Source: Gemmatimonadota bacterium (GTDB lineage Bacteria; Gemmatimonadota; Gemmatimonadetes; Gemmatimonadales; Gemmatimonadaceae). Taken from it: DNA of 64,000 nucleotides. Both the position numbers and the translations under genes were made by a program. Below are positions 47,539-56,920 of the stretch, in pieces. The stretch is taken from assembly GCA_016871895.1 (NCBI GenBank), contig VHBO01000003.1, forward strand, positions 58,174 through 122,173, read 5' to 3'. The notes under the pieces are model-generated. The model saw only the letters and a list, made by a program, of their open reading frames with translations, searched no databases and was not told the DNA's origin. Within the stretch, counting starts at the first letter, position 1, and every line of letters starts with the position of its first letter.

Positions 47539-48531
47539 ATGGCACGCATCTTCAGCGGGATCCAGCCCTCCGGCGAGCTCCACATCGGCAACTATCTCGG
47601 CGCCGTGAAGAACTGGGTGGCCCTGCAGCACGAGCACCCCGCCTTCTTCTGCATCGTAAACTATCACGCCATCACGGTCCCCTACACGCCGGAGGACCTC
47701 CGGCGCCGGACCCGGGAGATGGCGGTCTCGCTCTTCGCGGCGGGGCTCGATCCCGCGAGGGCTGTCGTCTTCGTGCAGTCGGACGTCCCGGAGCACACCG
47801 AGCTCGCCTGGGTCTTCAATACGCTGACCCCGCTCGGTGAGCTCGAACGACAGGTGCAGTTCAAGGACAAGGCGGGGCGGCAGGAGCAGGTGATGGCGGG
47901 GCTCCTCAACTACCCCGTCCTGCAGGCCGCCGACATCCTCCTGTACCTCGCCGACATTGTCCCTGTAGGCGAGGACCAGGTGCAGCATCTGGAACTCTCG
48001 CGGGTGATCGCGCGGAACTGGAACGCGCGCTTCGCGCCTGACGCGCCGCTCTTCCCTGAGCCGCAGCCGCGGCTCACGCCGATGCGGCGCATCGTCGGGC
48101 TCGACGGGCAGGCGAAGATGTCGAAGTCGCTCGGCAACACGATCGGACTGCTGGAGTCCCCTGAGGCGGTCTGGGACAAGCTGCGCCCTGCCGTGACCGA
48201 CGAGCAGCGGACACGGAAGAGGGATCCCGGAGAGCCGGAGCGCTGCCGCACCGTGTATCCGTTGCACAAGGCCTTCTCGACGCCCGCGGTCGTGGCCGAG
48301 GTGGAGGCCAACTGCCGCAGCGCTGGGTGGGGCTGCATCGATTGCAAGAAAGCGCTGCACGCCTCGATGACCGCGGAGCTCGCGCCGATCCAGGCGCGGG
48401 CGGCGGACCTCGCGGCGCGTCCGATGGCGGTCGATGAACTGCTGGCCGACGGCGGCCAGCGCGCCCGGAGGGTGGCGCGCGAAACGATGGCGGTGGTGCG
48501 GGACCGGATGGGGCTGGACGCGTCGGCCTAA
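47539..48531 (+). CDS. trpS: Tryptophanyl-tRNA synthetase
   Basis: 330 residues, class I synthetase charging tRNA-Trp. HIGH-type motif SGELHIGNYLGA near residue 15; KMSKS motif QAKMSKSLGN near 195. The start is fixed by the family N-terminus MARIFSGIQPSG. No Shine-Dalgarno at usable spacing; AGGTG abuts the ATG. Confidence 0.97.
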   Translation: MARIFSGIQPSGELHIGNYLGAVKNWVALQHEHPAFFCIVNYHAITVPYTPEDLRRRTREMAVSLFAAGLDPARAVVFVQSDVPEHTELAWVFNTLTPLGELERQVQFKDKAGRQEQVMAGLLNYPVLQAADILLYLADIVPVGEDQVQHLELSRVIARNWNARFAPDAPLFPEPQPRLTPMRRIVGLDGQAKMSKSLGNTIGLLESPEAVWDKLRPAVTDEQRTRKRDPGEPERCRTVYPLHKAFSTPAVVAEVEANCRSAGWGCIDCKKALHASMTAELAPIQARAADLAARPMAVDELLADGGQRARRVARETMAVVRDRMGLDASA

Positions 48532-48570
48532 GCCGTCGCGGGCGCACGAGCGAACGGAGGGCGAGGTCCG

Positions 48571-49641
48571 GTGGAACAAATCATCAAGACGGCGGTCGAG
48601 CGCGGCGCATCCGACCTGCACATCAAGGCGGGGGACGTTTTCCGCGCGCGCATTAACGGGCGGTTGACGCCGCTCACGAAGCAGGCCCTCACCCCCGAGC
48701 AGACACGCAGCATCGCACTGGAGCTCCTACCAACCGATGAGGCGCGGGCGTCGATCGACACCGTGCAGGACTATGACTGCTCGTGGGGGGCGCCAGGGAT
48801 CGGGCGCTTCCGCGTGAGTATCTTCCGGCAGCGCTCAAGCTTCATGATCGTGATGCGTGTGATCCCGTTCGACGTGCCGAGTTTCGAGAAGCTCGCCGCC
48901 CCCCCGGTGTTGACCCGCATCGCGGAGGCGGAGCGCGGGATGGTACTCGTCACCGGCGTCACCGGGTCGGGGAAGTCCACGACGATGGCAGCCTTGATCA
49001 ACCACATCAACCAGCACCAGAACAAGCACGTGCTGACGCTGGAGAACCCGATTGAGTTCCTCCATCGCGACCTGCAGAGCTCCATCACGCAGCGCGAGAT
49101 CGGCGTGGACACGGATTCCTTCAGCGCGGGGCTGCGCGCGGCGCTCCGGCAGGATCCTGATGTCATCCTGATCGGCGAGATGCGCGACGCTGAGATGATC
49201 GATACGGCGATGAAAGCGGCGGAGGCGGGCCACCTGCTCGTGTCGACGCTGCATACCACGGACGCCCAGAGTACGGTGATGCGCATGATCGCGATGTTCC
49301 CGGCGGAGGAGCAGGACATGGTACGCGTCCGACTCGCGGAGTCGCTGCACGCGGTGATCTCGCAGCGCCTCCTCCCCCGTGCCGACGGGACGGGCCGGGT
49401 CGCGGCGCTCGAGGTGATGCTCGTGACCGAGACGATCCGCGAGCTGATGCTGGACCCGGACCGGATCGCCGGGATCCGCGACGTCATCGCCGACGGGAAG
49501 GAGTCGTACGGGATGCAGACCTTCGACCAGCACCTTGAAGACCTCGTGTGCGCCGGGACAGTGACGTACGAGGTGGCACTCGCGGCGGCGTCGCGGCCGA
49601 GCGACTTCCAGCTGCGCGTGAAAACGCTGGGGGCGGTCTGA
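48571..49641 (+). CDS. pilT: Type IV pilus retraction ATPase PilT
   Basis: 356 residues from a GTG preceded by GGAGGGCGAGG. N-terminal block ERGASDLHIKAGDVFRARIN, Walker A GVTGSGKSTTMAAL, Asp box, Walker B DPDVILIGEMRD and His box LLVSTLHTTDA follow the PilT/VirB11 family order. It powers pilus depolymerisation for twitching motility and DNA uptake. No other pilus gene is in the window. Its TGA overlaps the next ATG. Confidence 0.94.
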   Translation: MEQIIKTAVERGASDLHIKAGDVFRARINGRLTPLTKQALTPEQTRSIALELLPTDEARASIDTVQDYDCSWGAPGIGRFRVSIFRQRSSFMIVMRVIPFDVPSFEKLAAPPVLTRIAEAERGMVLVTGVTGSGKSTTMAALINHINQHQNKHVLTLENPIEFLHRDLQSSITQREIGVDTDSFSAGLRAALRQDPDVILIGEMRDAEMIDTAMKAAEAGHLLVSTLHTTDAQSTVMRMIAMFPAEEQDMVRVRLAESLHAVISQRLLPRADGTGRVAALEVMLVTETIRELMLDPDRIAGIRDVIADGKESYGMQTFDQHLEDLVCAGTVTYEVALAAASRPSDFQLRVKTLGAV

Positions 49642-50519
49642 TGCGCGGTCTCCGGGGAATCTTCGCGCCAGTGGTGACGCCGTTCCGGGCGGGCACCGAG
49701 GACCTCGACCTCGACGGGTTTCGGGCGAATGCCCGCGCGCATCTCGCCGACGGGCTCGCGGGGCTTGTCGTGGCTGGTTCGACCGGCGAGGCGGCGCTTC
49801 TCGACGAGGCGGAGCGGACCGCCCTCGTCGCCGCGGCGCGCGAGGTCGCACCGCCGGACCGGCTCGTGATCGCGGGGACGGGCGCGGAGTCGACGCGGCA
49901 ATGTGTCGCGCGCTGCCGTGCGGCCAAGGCCGCGGGCGCTGATGCGGTGCTCGTCGTCGCGCCGCACTACTACGCGAACGCGATGACCCCCGAGGCGCTG
50001 CGCGCGCACTATCAGCGGGTGGCCGACGCGTCGCCCCTCCCCGTGCTGCTGTACAACATCCCGAAGTACATGCACTTCGCGCTTCCCGCGGCGCTGGTGG
50101 CCGAGCTCGCCGGGCATCCGAACGTCGTCGGCATCAAGGACAGCTCCGGCGATGCGACGATGCTCGCGGGGTTCCTCGCGGCGCAGTCGGAGACGTTCAC
50201 GGTGCTCACGGGGAGCGGCGCGGGGTTGCACGCGGCGCTGCAGGCCGGTGCGCGCGGTGGGATCCTCGCCGTCTCACTTTTCGCCGGCCCGACGGCGCTC
50301 ACCGTCGCGAGCGCGCACGCGGCGGGGGATGCCGTGGCGGCCGCTGCGGGGCAGGCGATTCTCACCCCGTTGGCGCAGGTGGTCGTCGCAAAGCTCGGCG
50401 TCCCCGGCGTGAAGTACGCGATGGATCGTACCGGGCGCGTGGGCGGGGTCCCTCGCCTCCCGCTCCTCCCGCTCGACGCGGCGGGACGCGCCGAGGCCGA
50501 CGCGCTGCTCCCGGCGTGA
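49641..50519 (+). CDS. DapA-superfamily (NAL-type) class I aldolase
   Basis: 292 residues, TGATG overlap with pilT. TIM-barrel lyase with VVAGSTGEAALLDEAER (the GTTGE-type loop), the catalytic Tyr in LLYNIPKYMHF and the Schiff-base Lys in VVGIKDSSGD. DapA enzymes usually have an Arg shortly after this Tyr to bind aspartate semialdehyde. Here it is Lys-Tyr, so I favour another family activity such as a 2-oxo-acid aldolase over lysine biosynthesis. Confidence 0.82.
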   Translation: MRGLRGIFAPVVTPFRAGTEDLDLDGFRANARAHLADGLAGLVVAGSTGEAALLDEAERTALVAAAREVAPPDRLVIAGTGAESTRQCVARCRAAKAAGADAVLVVAPHYYANAMTPEALRAHYQRVADASPLPVLLYNIPKYMHFALPAALVAELAGHPNVVGIKDSSGDATMLAGFLAAQSETFTVLTGSGAGLHAALQAGARGGILAVSLFAGPTALTVASAHAAGDAVAAAAGQAILTPLAQVVVAKLGVPGVKYAMDRTGRVGGVPRLPLLPLDAAGRAEADALLPA

Positions 50520-50538
50520 CGCACCGCCCGCGGCCCTG

Positions 50539-53500
50539 GTGACACAGGCCATGACCGACGGGCTCCGGCTCCGCACCTTCGGCACCCTCGTCCTCGAGCG
50601 AGAGCGCGTGGACGCACCGTCGGAGGTGGTCTACCGCGCGGGGAAGCTCCTCGCGCTCCTCCTCCATCTCAGCGTCCACCGGGGGAGCGCGCTCCCCCGC
50701 GCCGTCGTCGCCGACCTCCTCTGGGGCGACGAGGCCCCCGACCGCGCCCGCGCCTCGTTGCGCCAGGCGATCAACTCCCTCACGCGCCTCCTCGGCCCCG
50801 AGGCGATCGAGGCGACGCGCACCACGGTGATGCTCCGGCCCGGTGCGGTGCCGACCGACCATGAGCGATTCCTCGCGGCGCTCGATTTCGACGCCGACGC
50901 TGCTTCGTCGGATCCGCTCACCGCACGGCTCGAGGCGCTGGCCATCTACCGCGGGCCCTTCCTGCAGGATGAGCCCCGCGTCTCCGAGGCGTTCGACGGG
51001 TGGGTGCTCGCGGAGCGGCAGCGGCTCCGCGCGGAGTTCCTCGAGGGCGCGCGCGCTCGGCGAGACGGCGCTGGCACGCGGCGCGGGAGCGGAGGCGGTC
51101 CGCGTCGCGATGGTCGTCCGCGCCGCCGAGCCGGAGGAGATGCTCTGGGCGACCCTCGCCTTCGACGGGCACGCGATGACCGGGAATGGCGCGGCGGCGC
51201 GTCGGGCTGTGGAGGAGTGGCGCGCGGTGCGGGCGCGCCCGGACGACCCCCTCCCCGCCGCGCTCGCGTCGCGGCTCGAGCGCGCGCAGCGCGAGCTCGC
51301 GCGCCTCCCGCGGGCGGTCCCGGCCCTCGACGCCGCGAACCTCGAAGGGGTGGGGACGCTGTTCGTCGGACGGCAGGCGTTGCTGGACCAGCTCACGGCG
51401 ATGGCCGAGCGCGCGCGCCGCGGTGTCGCCGGGCGGGTGCTGTTGAGCGGGGCATCGGGGGTCGGGAAGAGCCGGCTCCTCGACGAGTTCGAGTCGCGCC
51501 TTCGACTTCGCGGGGCGCGCGTGGCGCGCGTCCGCCTCCTCTCCGCGATGCGGGAGGTCCCCTTCGCCGCCCTCGCAGATGCGACGCGCGTGCTCGCGGC
51601 GCTGCCGGGCGCGCTCGGCGTGTCGGAGTCCTCTGCGGCGGCGCTCGTCGACTTCCTCCCGGAGCTCCGGGAAAGCTACGCGCACGGCGGCGCATCCATC
51701 GACGCGGGGGACCGGGTGCGGCGTCGCATCGAGGCCTTCCGCGATCTCCTCGGTGCCGTCTCCGACAACCGCTTCGTGGCACTCATCGTGGACGACGCGC
51801 AGCATCTCGACGCCCGCTCGCGTCAGGCCATCGAACAGCTCGCCGCCCTGCGGGAGGCGCGCTCCTTCGTCCTGCTCGCGTCGCGGCCCCCGGTGGCGCT
51901 CGAACCATCGGCCGTGACGGTTCTCGAGGTCCCTGCCTTCGGGATGATGGAGGTGCGTGCCCTGCTCTCCTCCGCCACGCCGTGGCCGGCGCTGCCGTGG
52001 GCGGACGCACTCCTCGCCAACCTTGTGCAGCGCACCGGCGGGTTGCCGCAGCGGGTCATCGACGTCGTGCGCGCCGCCGAAGCGAGCGGGCTCCTCGTGA
52101 GGGGTGATGCCGGGTGGTCCACGCCGGAGCCGGAGCGGCTCGTGGAGCGGATCGGCGGGCTCCGGGATGTCGGGGAGATGCTCGCGGCGCTTCCGGGCGC
52201 CGCGAGACGACTGCTCGAGGTGCTTCGTGTGTGGGGGCGACCGATGCTCGAGGAGACGGTGCTTGGCGTGGCGGCTCGCCTCGACCCCACCGTCCCCGAG
52301 GAGGCGTGGCGCGATGCGCTCCGCTCGCTGGAGTCGCAGGGGTTATTGGTCGCCGGGTGGAACACCTGGTCGATCGTGCACGACTCGGTCGCGGAGGCGG
52401 TCGATGAACGCTTCAGCGGTACCGCTCGAGGGGCCGCGCTCGAGGCCATCGTGCGGCATCTCCTCGCCAGCGAGTCGCTCACCCCTGCGCTCCTCGACCA
52501 GGTCGCGCTCCTGTGTGGGCAAATGGACGCCCTCTTGTTGCTGTGCGAAGCGGTCACGGAGCTCACCCGGCGGGAGAGCTGGCGGCAGCACCGTCTCGGT
52601 GCGCGTCCGTTCTGTCGGCAGGTCGCCGCGGCGGCGGGCCATCCCGAGTGGGAGTTGCCGCTCTACCATCGCCTCGGGTGGGTCGCGAGGCAATCCCGCA
52701 CCGGGCTCGCCTGGTTGGCGGCCCTTGGCGCCACGCTCCTCCTCGTCCTTGGCACCGTCACCGTCCTCGCCTGGCCCCGCCTCGTTGTGGAGGTCAAGCC
52801 GATGGGGGAAGATCTGGGGCCCTTGATCTCGGGGGACATCGACGGGGAGCGCGTGCTGGTCTTCCACGTTCAGCCCCGGGTCAGCGTACGGAACGCCTTC
52901 GGCACCCAGTATCGCGGCTTTACTGGTGGCGTCCGTGTGATGCCGCTGTACGGGCACGCGCTTGGGGATTCCGTCGCGCCGCTGGTCGATGGGATGGCGC
53001 AGTTCCGTGAACTCGGTCTCGAGTATCCGTCCATCGCCGACGTCCCGCCGGAGCATCTTGTACCGCGACTGCGCCTCATCGGCCCCGGGATCGTCTGGGG
53101 CTCGCGGACCATCGCGGTCCGCGGGGCGCAGGTCGGCGCACCGACGTCCTTCAGGATCATCCGGACGGTCATCGACGGTGCGGTCGTCCCCGTGGACGCC
53201 GCCGCCACGGTGACGGCCGGCGACAGCATCCGTGTGGAGCTGACGTTCGAGTACACCACGACGGGTCCGACCGCGAACTATGTCGTGGCCGCAGGGCCGA
53301 GTTGGGATCAATCCCCGGGAGCGACGATCCGGATCGCCGGTCTGCCGCGACCGGTCCAGGGCGCGTGGCAGACGGTACGGTTCGTCCTGCCCCCTGCGCC
53401 AGCGGGCCACGGGCATCTGGTCATTGCCTTTGGCGCTGAGGATTCCGCGGACCACCTGATGTCCGCCACCAATTGGGCGGTGGGCCCGCCGGTCTGGGGG

Positions 53501-53737
53501 GATGGGAACGACCTCGTCGGGATTTCCGAGGCGGAGGTTCAGTCTTTGCGGCGCACCGGGCTCCTCGTCGTCCCGCGCTACCTCTACGGCGCCTACGCTG
53601 GGCGGTTGGCACAGATCAAATTCGGTGCGAACACGTTGCCGGGAGTCAACCCGGTCGAGCCGGCCTACGGACCATTCACGATCCGCGGGTCGGCGATTGA
53701 GTTCGACGTCAGGCCGCGGTCGACGTCAGTGCGCTGA
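50539..53737 (+). CDS. Membrane-anchored BTAD/AAA transcriptional regulator, frameshifted
   Basis: One gene read in two frames. The first part (GTG 50539 or ATG 50551 to ~51050) is a winged-helix plus bacterial transcriptional activator (BTAD/SARP) domain with LLHLSVHRGSALPRAVVADL and ARASLRQAINSLTRLLG. From ~51050 to 53737 the other frame continues the BTAD helices, then an NTPase with Walker A LLSGASGVGKSRLL and Walker B VALIVDDAQHLD. A hydrophobic helix follows at ~52700-52775 (LAALGATLLLVLGTVTVLAW), then ~320 residues predicted extracytoplasmic and beta-rich. The frame changes within GGGCGCGCGCGC. Restored length ~1060 residues. It looks like a transmembrane one-component regulator; ligand and targets are unknown. 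The 3' end overlaps the convergent regulator by 29 bp. Confidence 0.75.
51046..51057 (+). other. Frameshift site in (GC)5 run
   Basis: Upstream of GAGGGCGCGCGCGCTCGG the coding frame gives a BTAD protein. Downstream the protein continues only in the next frame (RALGETALARGAGAEAV). A two-base loss or one-base gain in the five-unit GC repeat explains it. Slippage, a programmed event or an assembly error cannot be told apart here. Confidence 0.7.
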
Positions 53738-55214
53738 GCACCGCCCAAAGCGGTGAGGCGAGGATCCATCGGTCATCGGTGACGCGGAGGTGACCGGCGT
53801 CGTGGAGCCGGACGACGGCCTGTGCGGCGGGACCGGGCCGGCCCCCACTCGAGCGGTGGAGTGCCTCGACCAGCGGGGTGACCCACTCCGCCCGCGGCAG
53901 ACGCGCCATCGCCCCCAGCAAGGTGCGGATCCCGTCGGGGCCGACGTGGCCGATCCCAGTCGACGGTGTCTCCTCGAGCCCCGCCGACGTGTGCAGGACC
54001 GGGACGACGAGGAGGCCGGCGACCGGCGTCTCGCGCAACGTCCGGAGAAGCCGAGCGAGCACCCGGACGTCGTAGTGGTGCGCATCATCCAACGTGACGA
54101 GGAGCGGCCCCTCGGCGGCGACGGCGGTCAAGAGGTCGTGGACCGCGGGGACCGCGTCGCTCGGCGGGTGCAGGACCCCCTCGTAGAGTCGGTCGATGGT
54201 GTTGGAGAAATCTGGGAGCACTCCGGCCGCGCCGCGGCACCATTCAAGCGCCACGGTGAGGTCCCGCAGACAGGCGCTGGGGATCCCAGCGGAAGACGCG
54301 AGGGCGACGAGCGGGACGGTGCGCCCCCCATCGGCGAGGCATCGGCGACCTAGTTCGCGAAGGAGCCAGCTCCGCCCCGTTCCCGGCGCACCGATGATTG
54401 AGACCACGGAGGCCCGTCCGGCGCGGGCACCGCGCCAGGCACACTCCAGCGCCTGCAACGCATGCGGGTGGATCGGCTCGCCGATCGTCCGCCCGCCCTC
54501 GCCGGCCTCCATCCGCTGTCGGAGCATCCGGAGACGGTCGGTGATCGCTGCCGCACCGCCGCCCTGGGAGTCGAGGGCGTCGAGACGGCGCGCGAGCTGA
54601 TCGAAGGCGCCTCCGTCCCGGAGGGTGGTCGCGACCTCGAGCTGCATCCAGAGGAGCTCGGGAGTGTCCCCGAGGACCTGAGAGGCTCGGATGAGTATCG
54701 GGGCGAAGAGTCCGGGCACCGGCCCGCGCGCGGCGTCACTCCAGCCGCGAACGAGGGCGTCCAGGAGACGACGCTCAAGCCGGGTGCGGAGCTCGAGGAT
54801 CCACGCCTTCAGACCCGACCCGGCCACGTCGAGCGCGCTCCCGATGGGACCGCCGAGCACGTCCAGCGCCTCGGACAGCCGACCCGCCTCGAGGCGCCGT
54901 TCCATGTCAACGAGGTCGACCCGGACGACGGCCCCGAGGAAGAGGCGACCGTTCACGTCGCGCAGGTGGTCGGCGCCGAGGGCCCGGCGGATCCGGAAAA
55001 CCGACTGTCGGAGCGAATTCGATGCGTTCGCCTCGGAGCTCCCCTCCCATAGGAGGTTCCGGACCGCTCGTCGCGAGATTCCCTGTGGCCCAGCGGCGGA
55101 GAGCAAGACGAGCAGGACAGTTGGCTTGACGCCGACCGGCACGACCACTTCGGCCCCGTCGTCGGAGGTCGAGAGGAGTGCAAGGGAGGGTGACGTGACG
55201 ATTCGAAATCGCAT
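53709..55214 (-). CDS. BTAD-type regulator with AAA ATPase domain
   Basis: 501 residues from the ATG at 55214; a TTG at 55253 would add 13. N-terminal winged helix (GISRRAVRNLLWEGSSEANA, then SLRQSVFRIRRALGADHLRD) and BTAD-like helices, then an NTPase domain. Its Walker A is GAPGTGRSWLLRELGRR with Arg in place of the invariant Lys; Walker B is LLVTLDDAHH. The altered P-loop suggests weak or no ATP hydrolysis. No transmembrane helix. Convergent with, and same domain plan as, the membrane-anchored regulator, so a partner or paralogue is likely. Confidence 0.82.
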   Translation of the reverse strand: MRFRIVTSPSLALLSTSDDGAEVVVPVGVKPTVLLVLLSAAGPQGISRRAVRNLLWEGSSEANASNSLRQSVFRIRRALGADHLRDVNGRLFLGAVVRVDLVDMERRLEAGRLSEALDVLGGPIGSALDVAGSGLKAWILELRTRLERRLLDALVRGWSDAARGPVPGLFAPILIRASQVLGDTPELLWMQLEVATTLRDGGAFDQLARRLDALDSQGGGAAAITDRLRMLRQRMEAGEGGRTIGEPIHPHALQALECAWRGARAGRASVVSIIGAPGTGRSWLLRELGRRCLADGGRTVPLVALASSAGIPSACLRDLTVALEWCRGAAGVLPDFSNTIDRLYEGVLHPPSDAVPAVHDLLTAVAAEGPLLVTLDDAHHYDVRVLARLLRTLRETPVAGLLVVPVLHTSAGLEETPSTGIGHVGPDGIRTLLGAMARLPRAEWVTPLVEALHRSSGGRPGPAAQAVVRLHDAGHLRVTDDRWILASPLWAVLSALTSTAA

Positions 55215-55350
55215 TTCGATTGGCCTCGGTACTTCAGGAGGAGCTGCGGACAATCTTCGTTACTTCCGTTATACAACCGTCAAAGGCAGGCGATTGTATC
55301 GATTTATGACACTTTCACGGTCACTGGGAGGGGTTTTTTCGTTGAGTCTG

Positions 55351-55379
55351 TTGCCCCTGATCATTGCCTGGCATACATT
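55351..55379 (+). promoter_or_regulatory. Promoter of purA
   Basis: TTGCCC (55351-55356), 17-bp spacer, TACATT (55374-55379), within an unusually AT-rich ~130-bp stretch. The predicted start (~55386) coincides with the first bases of the hairpin that follows. Confidence 0.55.
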
Positions 55380-55384
55380 TTACC

Positions 55385-55414
55385 AACGCCCCGGTCTCCG
55401 CGGGGCGTTTTTTT
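55385..55414 (+). terminator. Hairpin with U7 run at start of purA transcript
   Basis: ACGCCCCG/CGGGGCGT (55386-55393 with 55401-55408), loop GTCTCCG, followed by TTTTTT to 55414. It has the textbook form of a rho-independent terminator, yet the nearest upstream plus-strand gene ended 1.6 kb earlier. It may end a short upstream transcript, act as a purA attenuator, or protect the mRNA 5' end. Confidence 0.7.
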
Positions 55415-55449
55415 GTGCCCGCCACTCGCCCTTTCGCCGGAGCCCGCCG

Positions 55450-56730
55450 ATGTTCGACGCCAAGATACGTACACTCGTCATCGTCGGGGCCCAATGGGGG
55501 GACGAAGGGAAGGGGAAGCTCGTCGATGTCCTCGCCGAGCAGGCCGACTGGGTGGTGCGGTATCAGGGTGGCGCCAACGCCGGCCACACCGTGCACGTCG
55601 GGGATGAATCGACGGTCCTGCATCAGGTGCCGAGTGGGATCCTGCATCCCGGGGTGCGCTGCGCGATCGGGAACGGCGTCGTCCTCGATCCCGAGGGGAT
55701 GTTCGAGGAGGTCGATGGTCTGGTCGCGACCGGGGTGGACGTCGCGGGGCGCCTCTATCTCTCCGACCGAGCGCACCTCGTGATGCCGTATCACAAGCTC
55801 GTCGACAAAGAGAGCGCCGCGAGTAAGGCGATCGGCACCACGGGGCGGGGAATCGGCCCGGCGTACGAGGACAAGGTCGCGCGCCGCGGGGTCCGCGTCC
55901 TCGACCTCCGCCATCCGGCGCGGCTCAAGGCGCTCGTGGAGCGCGGGACCGAGCACGCCAACGTCGTGCTGGCAGGGTTCGGGTCGAGCAAGCGCGCGGA
56001 TGCCGCCTTCACGCTCGAGGCGCTCGAGCGGATCGCGCCGCGGCTGTTGGCGATCGCCGAGGATGTGGGGCTCGCGGTGAGCCGCGCGCAGAAGCAGGGG
56101 GCGGCGGTGCTCCTGGAAGGGGCGCAGGGCTCGCTCCTCGATGTGGACCACGGTACGTATCCCTTCGTGACCTCGTCGAACACCACGGCCGGTGGGGCCG
56201 CGATCGGCGTCGGCATCTCGCCGCGGAGCCTGGACGCGGCGATCGGCGTGGTGAAGGCGTATACCACCCGCGTCGGCGCCGGCCCGCTGCCGACGGAGTT
56301 CGACGAGGCGATGAGCCAGCACGTGCGCACTCTTGGCAACGAGTTCGGCGCGACCACGGGGCGCCCGCGCCGGTGCGGCTGGTTCGATGCGGTGGTGGTG
56401 CGGTATGCCGTCCGCGTCAACGGGCTCACGGGGCTCGCCATCACGAAACTCGATGTGCTCGACACACTCGACCGGATCGGCCTCTGCACCGGGTATCGGG
56501 TGGATGGCGAGGTGACCTCGGAGTTTCCGGGGGATATTGCGGACCTTGAGGGAATCGAACCGGTCTACGAGTGGTTCGAGGGGTGGCGTTCGCCGACCTC
56601 TTCGGCCCGCACACTCGCCGCGCTCCCGGCGGCCGCCCGCCGGTACCTTGATCGGATCCAGGCCCTTGTCGAGTGTCCTGCACAGTATGTGAGCGTCGGG
56701 ACGCGCCGGGATCAGATCATCGGGCTGTAG
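55450..56730 (+). CDS. purA: Adenylosuccinate synthetase
   Basis: 426 residues from the ATG at 55450. GTP-binding VGAQWGDEGKGKLVDVLAEQ, GGANAGHTVH, IGTTGRGIGPAYEDKVAR and GRPRRCGWFDAVVVRYAVRV are the family signatures. It makes adenylosuccinate from IMP, aspartate and GTP in AMP synthesis. Transcribed away from the BTAD regulator. Confidence 0.97.
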   Translation: MFDAKIRTLVIVGAQWGDEGKGKLVDVLAEQADWVVRYQGGANAGHTVHVGDESTVLHQVPSGILHPGVRCAIGNGVVLDPEGMFEEVDGLVATGVDVAGRLYLSDRAHLVMPYHKLVDKESAASKAIGTTGRGIGPAYEDKVARRGVRVLDLRHPARLKALVERGTEHANVVLAGFGSSKRADAAFTLEALERIAPRLLAIAEDVGLAVSRAQKQGAAVLLEGAQGSLLDVDHGTYPFVTSSNTTAGGAAIGVGISPRSLDAAIGVVKAYTTRVGAGPLPTEFDEAMSQHVRTLGNEFGATTGRPRRCGWFDAVVVRYAVRVNGLTGLAITKLDVLDTLDRIGLCTGYRVDGEVTSEFPGDIADLEGIEPVYEWFEGWRSPTSSARTLAALPAAARRYLDRIQALVECPAQYVSVGTRRDQIIGL

Positions 56731-56798
56731 CCACTCAGTCTCGCGGGCGGGAATGGTCGCGAGGCTACACGTCAAAGGGTGGCCCGGTGCGCATCGGT

Positions 56799-56828
56799 TT
56801 GACACTGCTTCTGATCGCGTGGTATCCT
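56799..56828 (+). promoter_or_regulatory. Promoter of LPP20 lipoprotein gene
   Basis: TTGACA (56799-56804), 18-bp spacer, TATCCT (56823-56828) preceded by GTGG. The leader to the lipoprotein ATG is ~85 nt. Confidence 0.65.
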
Positions 56829-56920
56829 CGGCTGGGATCCCGCACGGCCGCGCGGGGTAGAGCCTGACGGTCGGCGTCGTCGGCCCCTGCCTCCGTCTTC
56901 TTACCCTCCCCGAGGTCCGT

